Shown: positions 1-8,636, counted from the stretch's first letter. The stretch is DNA of 64,000 nt from an uncultured Candidatus Melainabacteria bacterium (GCA_947525005.1 CANNUY010000001.1:186001-250000), one strand, 5' to 3'. Program-made: numbers and translations. The notes: a model not told the origin generated them from the sequence alone.

Positions 1-1
1 A

Positions 2-127
2 GATAGTACAATTTTAGCAACATTATATATGACAGGTTATGACAAATATGTTCGAGTATTTGAGGACAATTTGTCGCTTTCAATGGATAAATATGAGATT
101 ATCAAAAGAAGATTTGTATTACTCTAA
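2..127 (+). CDS. C-terminal end of an unidentified protein (partial)
   Basis: An open frame enters from the left edge and runs 41 codons to a TAA at 125-127. The visible tail is hydrophobic and basic (ending KRRFVLL) and I recognise no family from it. It converges on zupT and the two 3' ends overlap by 9 nt, which is normal for a compact genome. The upstream part lies outside the window, so neither start nor function can be given. It could be a chance open frame, because 41 codons is short. Confidence 0.45.
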   Translation, partial: DSTILATLYMTGYDKYVRVFEDNLSLSMDKYEIIKRRFVLL

Positions 128-946
128 CATCATTAAGGTTGGCCAAATAAATATAATACCTGACATAACACCAATAATTGTCATATGCCAATCGCCGTAT
201 TTGTGTGAAAGAGGGAGCAAGGTATCAAATGAGATATAAACCATAATCCCTGCAACCATCGCAAACAAGATACCAATAAACATTTGAGGTAAGAATAGTT
301 GGAGCATAAATAAACCGATGATTGCACCTACAGGTTCAGAGATACCTGAAAGAAAAGCATACCAAATGGCTGTGTGTTTTTTACGTGTAACATAATAAAT
401 AGGTAACGCTACAGCAATACCTTCTGGGATATTGTGCAAACCGATTGCGATTGCAACAGGGATACCAAGTGTAAGGTTTTGTGTTGATACAAAGAATGTT
501 GCCATACCTTCTGGAAAATTGTGTATAGCAAGTGCGATTGCTGTAATTAGACCTGCACGCTTAATACCGTGATGTTTTTTTATACTTTCTTCAACGTGTT
601 CGTCTGCAAAATCACTGTCCTCTATGTGGTCAGGAATAAAATAGTCAATACAGAAGGCAATCAATACACCTAAAATAAATCCTAAAAATGTATACCACAT
701 AAAGTGATTAGGAAAATATTTTGTAAGTAGTTCTTCTGCACAGCTTTTTATTTCTGTTAATGATAAAAAAATCATAACACCTGCTGAAAATCCAAGACCT
801 AGTGATAACATTTTGATATTATCTTTTTTTACAATAAATGTAATAAAACCACCAATAACTGTTGCTAAACCTGCTAAGAATGATAGTAAAACAGGCACAA
901 AATATATGTGTAATTGATTGTATACTGTATTTAAGTATTCTGACAT
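119..946 (-). CDS. zupT: ZIP-family zinc/divalent metal transporter ZupT
   Basis: This 275-aa integral membrane protein is a ZIP transporter, which imports Zn2+ and other divalent cations across the inner membrane. About eight hydrophobic segments are visible. The two family signature helices carry HNFPEG (residues 142-147) and HNIPEG (171-176), whose His, Asn and Glu residues form the binuclear metal site. A charged His/Asp/Glu-rich loop (about 105-126) precedes them, as is usual between TM3 and TM4. Length matches E. coli ZupT. The ATG at 944-946 has an AGAGG Shine-Dalgarno sequence. The gene is monocistronic and divergent from rpsU, and its promoter carries a palindrome between the -35 and -10 boxes (separate entry). 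Confidence 0.95.
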   Translation of the reverse strand: MSEYLNTVYNQLHIYFVPVLLSFLAGLATVIGGFITFIVKKDNIKMLSLGLGFSAGVMIFLSLTEIKSCAEELLTKYFPNHFMWYTFLGFILGVLIAFCIDYFIPDHIEDSDFADEHVEESIKKHHGIKRAGLITAIALAIHNFPEGMATFFVSTQNLTLGIPVAIAIGLHNIPEGIAVALPIYYVTRKKHTAIWYAFLSGISEPVGAIIGLFMLQLFLPQMFIGILFAMVAGIMVYISFDTLLPLSHKYGDWHMTIIGVMSGIIFIWPTLMMLE

Positions 947-972
947 TATTAAACCTCTTTCTTACATTTTTT

Positions 973-1000
973 ATATTACAACATGAAAAAATGTTGGCAA
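973..1000 (-). promoter_or_regulatory. zupT promoter with operator-like palindrome in the spacer
   Basis: On the minus strand TTGCCA (995-1000) and TAATAT (973-978) are separated by 16 nt. The perfect inverted repeat CAACAT-6-ATGTTG (979-996) fills the spacer, where a bound repressor would block RNA polymerase. A metal-responsive repressor would make sense for a zinc importer, but the regulator's identity is inference. Confidence 0.45.
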
Positions 1001-1014
1001 GTTTTAATTATTAC

Positions 1015-1043
1015 TTGATTTACGAATATGTTTGTTTTATTAT
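1015..1043 (+). promoter_or_regulatory. rpsU promoter
   Basis: TTGATT (1015-1020), a 17-nt spacer and TATTAT (1038-1043) match a sigma-70 promoter. The predicted start near 1050 leaves a leader of about 30 nt that contains the rpsU Shine-Dalgarno sequence. Confidence 0.55.
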
Positions 1044-1081
1044 CGTTGAGTAATAAGTGCAATAAAGGTGGTGAAAAACGA

Positions 1082-1255
1082 ATGCCAGAAGTTAAAGTTG
1101 GTGAAAACGAAAGTATCGAAGTAGCTTTAAGACGTTTCAAGAAAAAAGTACAAAAAGCTGGTACTTTATCTGAAGTAAAAAAACGTGAAAGATATGAAAA
1201 GCCAAGCGTTAAAAGAAAACGTAAATCTGAAGCTGCTCGTAAGAGAAAATCATAA
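1082..1255 (+). CDS. rpsU: 30S ribosomal protein S21
   Basis: This 57-aa, strongly basic protein is the small-subunit protein S21, which sits on the 30S platform near the anti-Shine-Dalgarno end of 16S rRNA. The family core is clear: VGENESIEVALRRFKKKVQ at the N-terminus, then KKRERYEKPSVKRKRK and an Arg/Lys-rich tail. The ATG at 1082 is preceded by AAAGGTGGTG. A frame open from 1028 adds 18 unrelated residues and was rejected as the start. A strong terminator follows, so the gene is a single transcription unit. Confidence 0.95.
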   Translation: MPEVKVGENESIEVALRRFKKKVQKAGTLSEVKKRERYEKPSVKRKRKSEAARKRKS

Positions 1256-1272
1256 TTAGATTTATTTTATAC

Positions 1273-1306
1273 AAAAAAAGGGTGCTAATTGTTTAGCACC
1301 TTTTTT
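1273..1306 (+). terminator. rpsU rho-independent terminator
   Basis: A perfect 8-bp stem GGTGCTAA/TTAGCACC (1281-1288 and 1293-1300) with a 4-nt loop is followed by six T residues. An A-run upstream makes it potentially bidirectional, so it may also serve the convergent gene ending at 1363. Confidence 0.9.
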
Positions 1307-1362
1307 GTTATCCTATATTTTCCTAATTTTTTCTAATCTATCCTTGCGCCTATTTTGTAGTT

Positions 1363-1602
1363 TTATGCAACTAATTGTTGTAAGAACCTTTGTGAATCTT
1401 TTATTGTTTCTTTAACAAATCCTTTAAACAGTTCTTTTAACGGTCTTTTTTCGATAGTTGAAAAGACATAATAGATAGGGTCTTTCGCATTACAGAACCT
1501 CATCTGTCTATCTTTTCTGTTCAAATATATTTTTTCAAAATCATCAGGAATATCTAATGTTCCGATAGGTTTTTTATTACGTTCAATAGCTGAATATTGC
1601 AT
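1363..1602 (-). CDS. Small protein of unknown function (79 aa)
   Basis: I do not recognise a family. The 79-aa product begins MQYSAIERNKKPIG and has a mixed acidic/basic composition, no membrane segment and no cysteine cluster; its single Cys sits in RFCNAKDP. It ends convergent to rpsU and shares the terminator region. Only a weak GCGAG lies upstream of the ATG. Length, reading bias and position in an otherwise empty 500-nt interval make a real gene likely. The YYVFSTIEKRPLKEL part could be a small alpha/beta fold, but nothing firmer can be said. Confidence 0.6.
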   Translation of the reverse strand: MQYSAIERNKKPIGTLDIPDDFEKIYLNRKDRQMRFCNAKDPIYYVFSTIEKRPLKELFKGFVKETIKDSQRFLQQLVA

Positions 1603-1747
1603 TATAATCTCGCTTTCTCTCTCTTAAATAGCTCTTATGTATATATAAAGTATATGGTTTTTAAAAAATTGATTTTTAAACATAATATTGTTAAGAAATG
1701 TTTACAAAAGGAATATAATACATAACCGTTATTACAAATTAAAAATA

Positions 1748-1763
1748 TGCTACAATAGTTATA
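1748..1763 (+). promoter_or_regulatory. Extended -10 promoter giving a leaderless ykgJ-type mRNA
   Basis: TGC-TACAAT (1748-1756) is an extended -10. Exactly 6 nt separate it from the ATG at 1763, so transcription would start at or within a base of the initiation codon. No Shine-Dalgarno sequence is present. Confidence 0.5.
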
Positions 1764-2185
1764 TGTTCAAGTTTTTGAAATCATTAAAAAAGTTTTATCT
1801 TACACGTATATTACATAGAAAATACCAACGTGTCGGTCATTGTAACGGTTGTGGAAGATGTTGTCAACAAATATACGTAAAACACGCAAAAGGTGTTATA
1901 CAAGATGAAAAAGATTTTGAAAACCTAAAGCATCAACATAGGTTTTATACTTATTTAAAAGTAACAGGAAAAGATGAAATTGGTTTGATATTTGAATGTC
2001 AGAACCTTGATAAAGAAACTCATAAATGTAAAATACATAAAACTCGTCCTGGGATATGTAGGCGTTATCCTCAAGAAGAAATCTTTGCTATGGGTGGTGG
2101 TTTGGCTGAAAACTGTGGATATAAACTCGTACCTATAGAGAGTTTTGAAGAAGTATTCTCTAGGGTTAAGAAGAAGAAAAAGTAA
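1763..2185 (+). CDS. YkgJ-family cysteine-cluster protein
   Basis: This 140-aa protein has the YkgJ (UPF0153) cysteine cluster. CNGCGRCCQQ lies near residue 28, followed by FECQNLDKETHKCKIHKTRPGICRRYP, with the last conserved Cys in AENCGY. These Cys residues are presumed to bind zinc or an Fe-S cluster; the family's reaction is not established. The N-terminus MFKFLKSLKKFYL is basic-hydrophobic and may touch the membrane. I chose the ATG at 1763 because the frame extended to 1688 has no conservation signal and the extended -10 box lies just before 1763. The tail KKKKK is highly basic. Confidence 0.8.
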   Translation: MFKFLKSLKKFYLTRILHRKYQRVGHCNGCGRCCQQIYVKHAKGVIQDEKDFENLKHQHRFYTYLKVTGKDEIGLIFECQNLDKETHKCKIHKTRPGICRRYPQEEIFAMGGGLAENCGYKLVPIESFEEVFSRVKKKKK

Positions 2186-2282
2186 TATAATAATAATGTA
2201 GGTCGTGTTCAACAACTTGATTGAACACGACAAAATTCTTAATTATTTAGTCAATTTCAATAGAACTATCAATTATGAAAAA

Positions 2283-3188
2283 CTATTTACAAAAATAACT
2301 CTTAAAAATAGCTTCATAAAATCTTGGTCTGAACAAAAATAGTGGTCTATATATTACATAATTTATCAATGACATTACTTGATTTAAGTAATACCAATAG
2401 AATTTTTCTTTAAACCCGTTTAATTTCCATGGTGTCATCTGTAAGTATTTAAAATATAACTGTCTATGTACACTAAATGAGCCAAAATGCCAAGGTTTTC
2501 TTTTTGCAACGTAATGTATAATATAAGGGTGTTTTGTATAACTAGAACGATTTGTAAAATTGCTTGATTGTACGTTCCATTCGTCCTCAACAATCTTAAT
2601 TCTACCCTTTAAAACCTCATTTATAATGGTTTGATCGCCCATTTTAATTGTTTCAAAATTCTCATTGGTATAATCATAGAATTTTTGTTCAATGTTTTCT
2701 TCACGTATTTTATTTAGGTCAAACAAAACCATTCCTGCGTTGATATAGCTTGGGTTTTGTTGTAACATACGTTTATTTATATCACGAACTCCTGCGATAA
2801 TGTTTTCACCAAGTTCTACATTGAATAAATTGTTTAAGCTAGAATTAACAACCATATCGCAATCAAAATAGATAATTCTTTCAACTTCAGGTAATAAAGT
2901 TGCAAGTCTTAGTCTATAATAAGTTGCAATCGAGATATACTTGTGTGTAGCGACTTTTTTGTAATCTTCAAACATTGATTCTTCGATTTGAACAAATTCA
3001 ATCTTGCAATCTTTTATAGATTTGAGTGATAATATTTCAGTTTTTTTACTTTCAGATATACCACCGTCAAGAATATAAAAGTTTAAAGATTCATCGTCTT
3101 TTGAATTGGCTAAAACAGATGCAATAACGACACCTGCGTATTTTCCATAATTATCATCACAAGCTAAACATACGTTTATAGGTGTCAT
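2283..3188 (-). CDS. Glycosyltransferase family 8
   Basis: This 301-aa protein is a GT8 retaining glycosyltransferase, the LPS glucosyl/galactosyltransferase type. Visible family features are the N-terminal nucleotide-binding strand NVCLACDDNYGKY, the metal-binding DXD motif D109-C110-D111 in IIYFDCDMVV, the acceptor-loop motif YINAGMVLFD (near 148), GDQTIINEV, and the C-terminal HYVAKRKPWH that closes the active site. It is translationally coupled to the preceding glycosyltransferase by a TAATG overlap at 3188. The pair presumably decorates lipopolysaccharide or capsule; donor and acceptor sugars cannot be read from sequence. The extreme C-terminus is basic and aromatic, consistent with membrane association. 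Confidence 0.9.
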   Translation of the reverse strand: MTPINVCLACDDNYGKYAGVVIASVLANSKDDESLNFYILDGGISESKKTEILSLKSIKDCKIEFVQIEESMFEDYKKVATHKYISIATYYRLRLATLLPEVERIIYFDCDMVVNSSLNNLFNVELGENIIAGVRDINKRMLQQNPSYINAGMVLFDLNKIREENIEQKFYDYTNENFETIKMGDQTIINEVLKGRIKIVEDEWNVQSSNFTNRSSYTKHPYIIHYVAKRKPWHFGSFSVHRQLYFKYLQMTPWKLNGFKEKFYWYYLNQVMSLINYVIYRPLFLFRPRFYEAIFKSYFCK

Positions 3189-3919
3189 TATTTGTTACGC
3201 TCCCAATAGTTATCTAACCATTTTGTAGGTTTAACATATCTCAAGCCACCTTTACCACAAAATCCGTTATAAGCTTGTTCTGGGTTTGGACGTCCGTGAA
3301 ATACAATAATTTTACTATCTACAGGGTCGATAGGAGCTTTGAAAAAATTCATTGGGAATTTTCTCAAACAGTTTCTCTTAAAACTTACGCACCATTTTTT
3401 ATCCCAGTATGACAAAATACCTTTGTTGTGCATTTGATAAGATAAGAAAGCTTGTTCATTTTTGTAGCGTTTTCTAATATCTTTACCTTCTTTGTAGAAA
3501 TTTTCAATAACTTCTGGGTGCTGATTAACTTCAAATCTAAATACAGAAGAATTTCCGATAATATCTTTTTCAAAATCCCAATCTTTGATAATAACAAATT
3601 TACCATCAACTTTGAAGAAGTCGTCAATATTATCTCTGATAACGATATCTAAGTCTAAGAACAAAGCTCTGCCTTGTAAATCAGCCAAAGGTGATGTGAA
3701 CAAGCCAAGTTTTTTCCAAGCCTTTTCAGGAAGACCTTCATCGTGTAGTTCAGGAAGTGGTCTTATTTCTACGTTCGGGTTTATACCTTCAGCGTTGTCT
3801 GTAAAACAAACAAATCTATGTGGAATGGTTAAGTTTTTTTCAACCATCTTGTATAAACTATTAACATATTCAGGTCCAAATTTTGTTCCCCATTTTACGC
3901 AAATTACGTTATTTTCCAT
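3188..3919 (-). CDS. Putative glycosyltransferase (GT-A type, DXD)
   Basis: This 243-aa protein has a GT-A nucleotide-sugar fold. It starts ICVKWGTKFGPEYVNSLYKM, a pattern seen in a group of uncharacterised bacterial glycosyltransferases, then has FLDLDIVI with the DXD motif D89-L90-D91. A late HGRPNPEQAYNG may hold a metal- or substrate-binding His. It starts with AGGAG 14 nt downstream of ileS, so it is probably co-transcribed, and it overlaps the next glycosyltransferase by 1 nt. Linkage to a tRNA synthetase is likely just operon packing. Substrate is unknown. Confidence 0.75.
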   Translation of the reverse strand: MENNVICVKWGTKFGPEYVNSLYKMVEKNLTIPHRFVCFTDNAEGINPNVEIRPLPELHDEGLPEKAWKKLGLFTSPLADLQGRALFLDLDIVIRDNIDDFFKVDGKFVIIKDWDFEKDIIGNSSVFRFEVNQHPEVIENFYKEGKDIRKRYKNEQAFLSYQMHNKGILSYWDKKWCVSFKRNCLRKFPMNFFKAPIDPVDSKIIVFHGRPNPEQAYNGFCGKGGLRYVKPTKWLDNYWERNK

Positions 3920-3933
3920 ATTCCACTCCTAAA

Positions 3934-6759
3934 TTATTCTACAACAGCTTCATAACAATCTGAACAAATTGTTTCGTAACCTTGATGTTCACCAAGTTTA
4001 CGATATTTCCAACAGCGTTCACATTTTTCGCCTTCTGCTTTTGTAACCCAAACAGTGTAACCTTCTTCTGTGTACTCATTAAGTACATTTTCAGGTTTTT
4101 CATCTGTTAAATATGCTTGAGATACGATGAAAATATCACTTAAATCCTTAGAGTTCTTTTCTAAGACATCTTTATCTTCAGCTTTAACATAAACTGCAAC
4201 CTCAAGAGAGCTACCAACTTTCTTTTCACTTCTTAATGGTTCAATAGCTTTTGTTACAACCTCTCTTGTTTGAAGTATTTTAGTAAAGTCTTTTTCTAAA
4301 CTTTCGTTTGTCCAAACAGCTTGAACAGATGGCCAATTTGTTAACAATACACTCTTAACACCGTTTTTGTGGTATTCAGGCATATTTTGCCAAATATCTT
4401 CTGCTTGGTGAGGCATTACAGGTGCTAAAATTCTAACCAATGTTTGTAATGTTTCATACAATACTGTTTGACAAGCACGTCTTGAAAGTGATTTTTTGCC
4501 TGCTGTATATAATCTATCTTTAACAATATCAAGATAGAAAGAACTTAAGTCAACTGCTGCGAAGTTTTGTAAGCATTGGAAGTACTTGTAGAACTCGTAA
4601 TTTTCAAACGATTCTGTAACTTCTTCAATAACTTTATTCAATTTATGCAAAGCAAACTTGTCGATAGGTTTTAAATCAGCATATCCAACATAATCTTCTG
4701 CTGGGTTAAAGTCGTGAATATTACCCATTAAAAATCTTGCAGTGTTTCTTGTTTTCTTAAATATTTCTGTCAGTTGACCAACTATGTTGTTACCAATTTT
4801 GATATCGTTTCTATAATCAACCGATGCAGCCCACAATCTAAGGATATCTGCACCATAGTTTTTAATAATATCATCTGGTCTAATATAGTTGCCTAGTGAC
4901 TTAGACATTTTTCTACCGTCTTCACCAAATACAAATCCGTGAGTCAAAACTTCTTTGTATGGAGCTTTTCCTTGTGTAGCTATAGAAGTCAATAATGAAG
5001 ATTGGAACCAACCTCTGTGTTGGTCAGAGCCTTCAAGGTACAAATCAACAGGAGTATGTCCAAGTTCTTCTGAGCGTTTTTCTACAACTGCTCTCCAAGA
5101 CACACCACTATCAAACCAAACGTCCATAATGTCACGTTCTTTTCTAAAATGTGTTTTACCACATTTTGGACACTTAAATCCTTGTGGCAATAATTCTTCT
5201 GCAGAGTATTTAACCCAAGCATCAGAACTTTCTTTATCGAATATTTTTGCAACATTTTCTATTGTTTCATCTGTACAGATAACTTCACCACAATCTTCAC
5301 AATAGAATATAGGAATAGGAACACCCCAAGCACGTTGTCTTGAGATACACCAATCTGTACGTGTTGCAACCATGTTACCGATACGGTTTTCACCACTTGC
5401 AGGTATCCATTTTACGTTTTTGATTGAATCTAATGTTTCATCTCTAAATTTATCAACTTTTACGAACCATTGTGGAGTTGCTCTATATATAACTGGTTTT
5501 TTACATCTCCAACAATGTGGATAACTGTGTTGAATATCTTGTTGTTTTAACAAAGCACCTTTGTTTTCAAGCATTTCAATAACCATTGAATTTCCTTTAT
5601 AATAAGGAACGCCAACTAATTCATCAATGCCAACAATATCAGTCCAAACGCCTGCGCCATCTAATGGTGAGAATACTTCAATATTATATTTACAACCAAC
5701 TTCATAGTCTTCTAGACCGTGTCCAGGGGCAGTGTGTACAGAACCTGTACCTGCTTCTAGGGTTACGTGTTCACCTAAGATGATTGGTGATTTTCTGTTT
5801 ACTAATGGGTGGTCGGTTGTTAATAGTTCTAAATCTTGACCTTTAACAGAACCTAGAACCTTGATGTCAGATTCTTCCCATTCTACATCTTTTAAGAATG
5901 AACCTAAAAGTTCTTGTGCAACAACATATACATCTTTGTTGTATTCAAAGAAAGTGTATTCATATCTTGGGTGCATAGAAATTGCCATGTTTGATGGAAT
6001 TGTCCAAGGTGTTGTTGTCCAGATGATTGCATAAACATTTTTGTTTGGTAATTCAACCAAGTTAGAAATTTTTTCTGTGCTTTCTTCATCAAACTTAAAT
6101 CTTACATAGATAGATGTAGATGTATGGTCAGCATATTCAACTTCTGCTTCAGCTAATGCTGTTTCACAAGATGCACACCAATATACAGGTTTTAGACCTT
6201 TTTCAATATAACCTTTTTTATACATTTCACCGAATACTCTAACTTGTTCAGCTTCGTATTCAGGGTTGATTGTTAGATAAGGTTTTTCCCAGTTACCTAA
6301 AACACCTAATCTTTTAAATTCGTTTTCTTGACCTTTAAGGTTTTTATGAGCAAATTCTCTACATTTTGTTCTCAATTCAGTTTCAGTGATTGAGTGACGT
6401 CCACCTTTAATCTTTTTAACAACAGCATTTTCAATCGGTAAACCGTGTCCATCATATCCTGGAACATAAGGTGCATAATAACCTCTTTGTGATTTATATT
6501 TGATTAAAATATCTTTCAAAATCTTGTTTAATGCTGTACCAACGTGAATTTTTTCAGAACTCAAATATGGTGGTCCATCGTGTAAAATAAATGAATTTTT
6601 TTTGTCACGTTGACCAATGATTTCTTTATAAATATTATTTTCTTCCCAAAACTTTTGAATTTCTAATTCTCTAACAGTTGCGTTAGCACGCATTGCAAGA
6701 GTAGTTTTAGGTAAGTTTAAAGTTTGTTTATACTCAACTTTTTCTGTTTGATTAGTCAT
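3934..6759 (-). CDS. ileS: Isoleucyl-tRNA synthetase
   Basis: This 941-aa cytosolic enzyme charges tRNA-Ile. Order of domains: class I catalytic core with DGPPYLSSEKIHVGTALNKI, the CP1 editing insertion (TTTPWTIPSNMAI and GTGSVHTAPGHG), KMSKSLGN near residue 617, the anticodon-binding helical domain, and a C-terminal zinc finger with CERCWKY and CSDCY. Length is typical for the short IleRS type. The HIGH tetrad is HVGT (residues 72-75), so its last His is Thr, which is unusual for IleRS (see findings). The start has AGGAG. An 8-bp perfect hairpin at 6789-6808 lies upstream, but I see no T-box leader. It probably heads an operon with two glycosyltransferases. Confidence 0.97.
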   Translation of the reverse strand: MTNQTEKVEYKQTLNLPKTTLAMRANATVRELEIQKFWEENNIYKEIIGQRDKKNSFILHDGPPYLSSEKIHVGTALNKILKDILIKYKSQRGYYAPYVPGYDGHGLPIENAVVKKIKGGRHSITETELRTKCREFAHKNLKGQENEFKRLGVLGNWEKPYLTINPEYEAEQVRVFGEMYKKGYIEKGLKPVYWCASCETALAEAEVEYADHTSTSIYVRFKFDEESTEKISNLVELPNKNVYAIIWTTTPWTIPSNMAISMHPRYEYTFFEYNKDVYVVAQELLGSFLKDVEWEESDIKVLGSVKGQDLELLTTDHPLVNRKSPIILGEHVTLEAGTGSVHTAPGHGLEDYEVGCKYNIEVFSPLDGAGVWTDIVGIDELVGVPYYKGNSMVIEMLENKGALLKQQDIQHSYPHCWRCKKPVIYRATPQWFVKVDKFRDETLDSIKNVKWIPASGENRIGNMVATRTDWCISRQRAWGVPIPIFYCEDCGEVICTDETIENVAKIFDKESSDAWVKYSAEELLPQGFKCPKCGKTHFRKERDIMDVWFDSGVSWRAVVEKRSEELGHTPVDLYLEGSDQHRGWFQSSLLTSIATQGKAPYKEVLTHGFVFGEDGRKMSKSLGNYIRPDDIIKNYGADILRLWAASVDYRNDIKIGNNIVGQLTEIFKKTRNTARFLMGNIHDFNPAEDYVGYADLKPIDKFALHKLNKVIEEVTESFENYEFYKYFQCLQNFAAVDLSSFYLDIVKDRLYTAGKKSLSRRACQTVLYETLQTLVRILAPVMPHQAEDIWQNMPEYHKNGVKSVLLTNWPSVQAVWTNESLEKDFTKILQTREVVTKAIEPLRSEKKVGSSLEVAVYVKAEDKDVLEKNSKDLSDIFIVSQAYLTDEKPENVLNEYTEEGYTVWVTKAEGEKCERCWKYRKLGEHQGYETICSDCYEAVVE

Positions 6760-6788
6760 AAAATTAGCTCCTACTTTTCACGATAATT

Positions 6789-6808
6789 CCCTGAATAATC
6801 ATTCAGGG
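6789..6808. other. Perfect hairpin between symporter and ileS
   Basis: CCCTGAAT-AATC-ATTCAGGG forms an 8-bp perfect stem in the 65-nt gap between the symporter gene and ileS. Neither strand shows a T-run immediately after it, so it is a weak intrinsic terminator at best. It could instead stabilise the symporter 3' end or act as a repeat-derived stem. Confidence 0.5.
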
Positions 6809-6824
6809 ATAAATTTTTAATATA

Positions 6825-8102
6825 TTAACTTTCTTGATATTGTTTACATTCTAACTTTTCAGCAGACGACTCTATATATTCGTTCATTTTGTTGTAGTCA
6901 AATTCGTTTTCCCAACGAGCTATAACGACAGTTGCTACACAATTTCCGATTAGATTAACAGTTGTTCTACCCATATCAAGTAATTGGTCTATACCTAATA
7001 AGACTGCAATTCCGACTATCGGTATATGGAAACTTGTTAATGTTCCAGCAAGTACAATTAGTGCAACTCGAGGAACACCTGCTATGCCTTTGCTCGTAAC
7101 CATTAATGCAAACATTACTATTAATTGTTGTTCAATACACATATTAACACCTGCAATTTGTGAACAGAATATTACTGCAATAGCAAGGTAAAGAGTGCTA
7201 CCATCAAGATTGAATGTATAACCTGTTGGCATTACAAATCCAACGATTGATTTAGGTACACCAAATTTTTCCATTATTTCCATAGCTTTTGGTAATGCTG
7301 CCTCTGAACTTGCTGTTGAAAAAGCAAGTAATGCAGGTTCTTCTATCGCTCTAAGTAAGGCTCTGAATGAGATACCAACAATTTTACATGCGATGAATAA
7401 AACTAAAACTACAAATATAAATAATGCAAAATATAATGAACCTATTATTTTTGCATAATTTTTAAGTACAACTAAACCGTTTGAACCAATAGTGTATGAA
7501 ATTGCACCAAAGATACCTATTGGAGCAAATAACATAACAAATTCTGTAAATTTAAACATAATTTGGCAAACAGAATTTAACAAATCCATAACAGGTTTTG
7601 CTTTTTGTCCGATTGTACAAATAGCAAGTGCAAAAAAGATAGAAAAAACTACAATTTGTAATAAATTGCCATCAGCCATAGATTGAACAATGCTTGTTGG
7701 GAACATGCTTGTAAAAAACGCACTAAATGAGTGTTGATGAACCATTGATGACATTTGAGTAATTTCATCTATATTAGGAATACTTATAGGCTTAAAACTT
7801 CCTAATCCTGGATTAGTAAAGTTTGCTACACCTAATCCGATAAAAAGTGCTATAGTTGTAACTATTTCAAAATAAAGAATAGTTTTTAACCCAACTCTGC
7901 CGACTTTTTTAACATCGCCGTGACCAGCAATCCCAACAACTAGGGTTGCGAACAATAAAGGTGCAATAATCATCTTAACCATTCTCAAGAAGATTGTTGC
8001 TAAAGGGTGCATTTTAACTGCGAAATCTGGTGCTACAGCACCTACAACAACACCTGCTACAAGTGCTATTAATATCCAAATAGACAATGCGTGATTTTTC
8101 AA
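6825..8102 (-). CDS. Dicarboxylate/amino acid:cation symporter (DAACS family)
   Basis: This 425-aa inner-membrane carrier belongs to the GltP/DctA family (sodium- or proton-coupled uptake of glutamate, aspartate or C4-dicarboxylates). Eight membrane helices with two re-entrant hairpins are expected. Visible signatures are the serine-rich FSTASSEAALPKAME hairpin (HP1), the MPTGYTFNLDGSTLY motif in TM7 with the NxD-type cation site, and GIAGVPRVALIVLAGTL in HP2, followed by DQLLDMGRTTVNLIGN. The start codon is TTG at 8100-8102 with GAGGG 8 nt upstream, and no in-frame ATG fits. Glutamate versus dicarboxylate specificity cannot be decided here. Confidence 0.9.
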   Translation of the reverse strand: MKNHALSIWILIALVAGVVVGAVAPDFAVKMHPLATIFLRMVKMIIAPLLFATLVVGIAGHGDVKKVGRVGLKTILYFEIVTTIALFIGLGVANFTNPGLGSFKPISIPNIDEITQMSSMVHQHSFSAFFTSMFPTSIVQSMADGNLLQIVVFSIFFALAICTIGQKAKPVMDLLNSVCQIMFKFTEFVMLFAPIGIFGAISYTIGSNGLVVLKNYAKIIGSLYFALFIFVVLVLFIACKIVGISFRALLRAIEEPALLAFSTASSEAALPKAMEIMEKFGVPKSIVGFVMPTGYTFNLDGSTLYLAIAVIFCSQIAGVNMCIEQQLIVMFALMVTSKGIAGVPRVALIVLAGTLTSFHIPIVGIAVLLGIDQLLDMGRTTVNLIGNCVATVVIARWENEFDYNKMNEYIESSAEKLECKQYQES

Positions 8103-8266
8103 TAGTTAACCCTCTTTTTCATTATCAAAACAATTATACTTGAAAAAGATAAAAAATAAAGTGTAAAACTATGTGGCTTATGGAAATTCCTTTCAAAGAA
8201 GGAATTAATTTAATTATGTTATTAAGAATTTTCTAACCGTTATTGCTACATTACGTATTACAATCA

Positions 8267-8596
8267 CTATTGTTCCCAGCGTTTTACATCAAAAACAATA
8301 TCTTGAAGGTTTATTCTTAAAGATTTGACATAAGGCGCTAGTTTTTTAATGATTTGTCGTTTTCTAAGCATAAGTTCTTGGACGACAACAGCGCTTTCAC
8401 AGGCGACAACCATAGTTGTTGTACCTATCATACCGTGTGGCTTAGATTTCGTATCAAAAGGCTTTCCCACAACTTTTGACCAAAATTTATAAAGGTTTGA
8501 ACGCTTCATCGCTTTTTGAAGTTGGTTGTTCTCAGACAACATCTTTGACAACAAATCGTCTAATCCTTCAAAATCGGTATATAAAATTTCTTTCAT
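8267..8596 (-). CDS. DciA-like protein (DUF721)
   Basis: This 109-aa protein fits the DUF721/DciA family, whose members load or support the replicative helicase DnaB in bacteria that lack DnaC or DnaI. Features are LYKFWSKVVGKPFDTKSKP, then the hydrophobic stretch TTMVVACESAVVVQELMLRK, which forms the KH-like core. The ATG at 8594-8596 is preceded by GGTGGC. A longer in-frame version to 8668 runs into the nrnA promoter and was rejected. It is divergent from nrnA and their promoters overlap. Family assignment rests on pattern, so function is inferred. Confidence 0.7.
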   Translation of the reverse strand: MKEILYTDFEGLDDLLSKMLSENNQLQKAMKRSNLYKFWSKVVGKPFDTKSKPHGMIGTTTMVVACESAVVVQELMLRKRQIIKKLAPYVKSLRINLQDIVFDVKRWEQ

Positions 8597-8597
8597 T

Positions 8598-8636
8598 TTG
8601 CCACCATAAAAGTTTTGTGCTATCATAATTATACAA
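8598..8636 (+). promoter_or_regulatory. nrnA promoter, near-leaderless
   Basis: TTGCCA (8598-8603), a 17-nt spacer ending TGC, and TATCAT (8621-8626) predict initiation near 8633, 3 nt before the ATG. CATAAT (8624-8629) ends exactly 6 nt before the ATG and is an alternative -10. The minus-strand TATAAT for the dciA-like gene lies at 8628-8633, so the two promoters interpenetrate. Confidence 0.5.

Noticed and set aside
6789..6808. T-box riboswitch before ileS
   Set aside because: Only a simple 8-bp hairpin is present; there is no specifier loop, T-box sequence or antiterminator.
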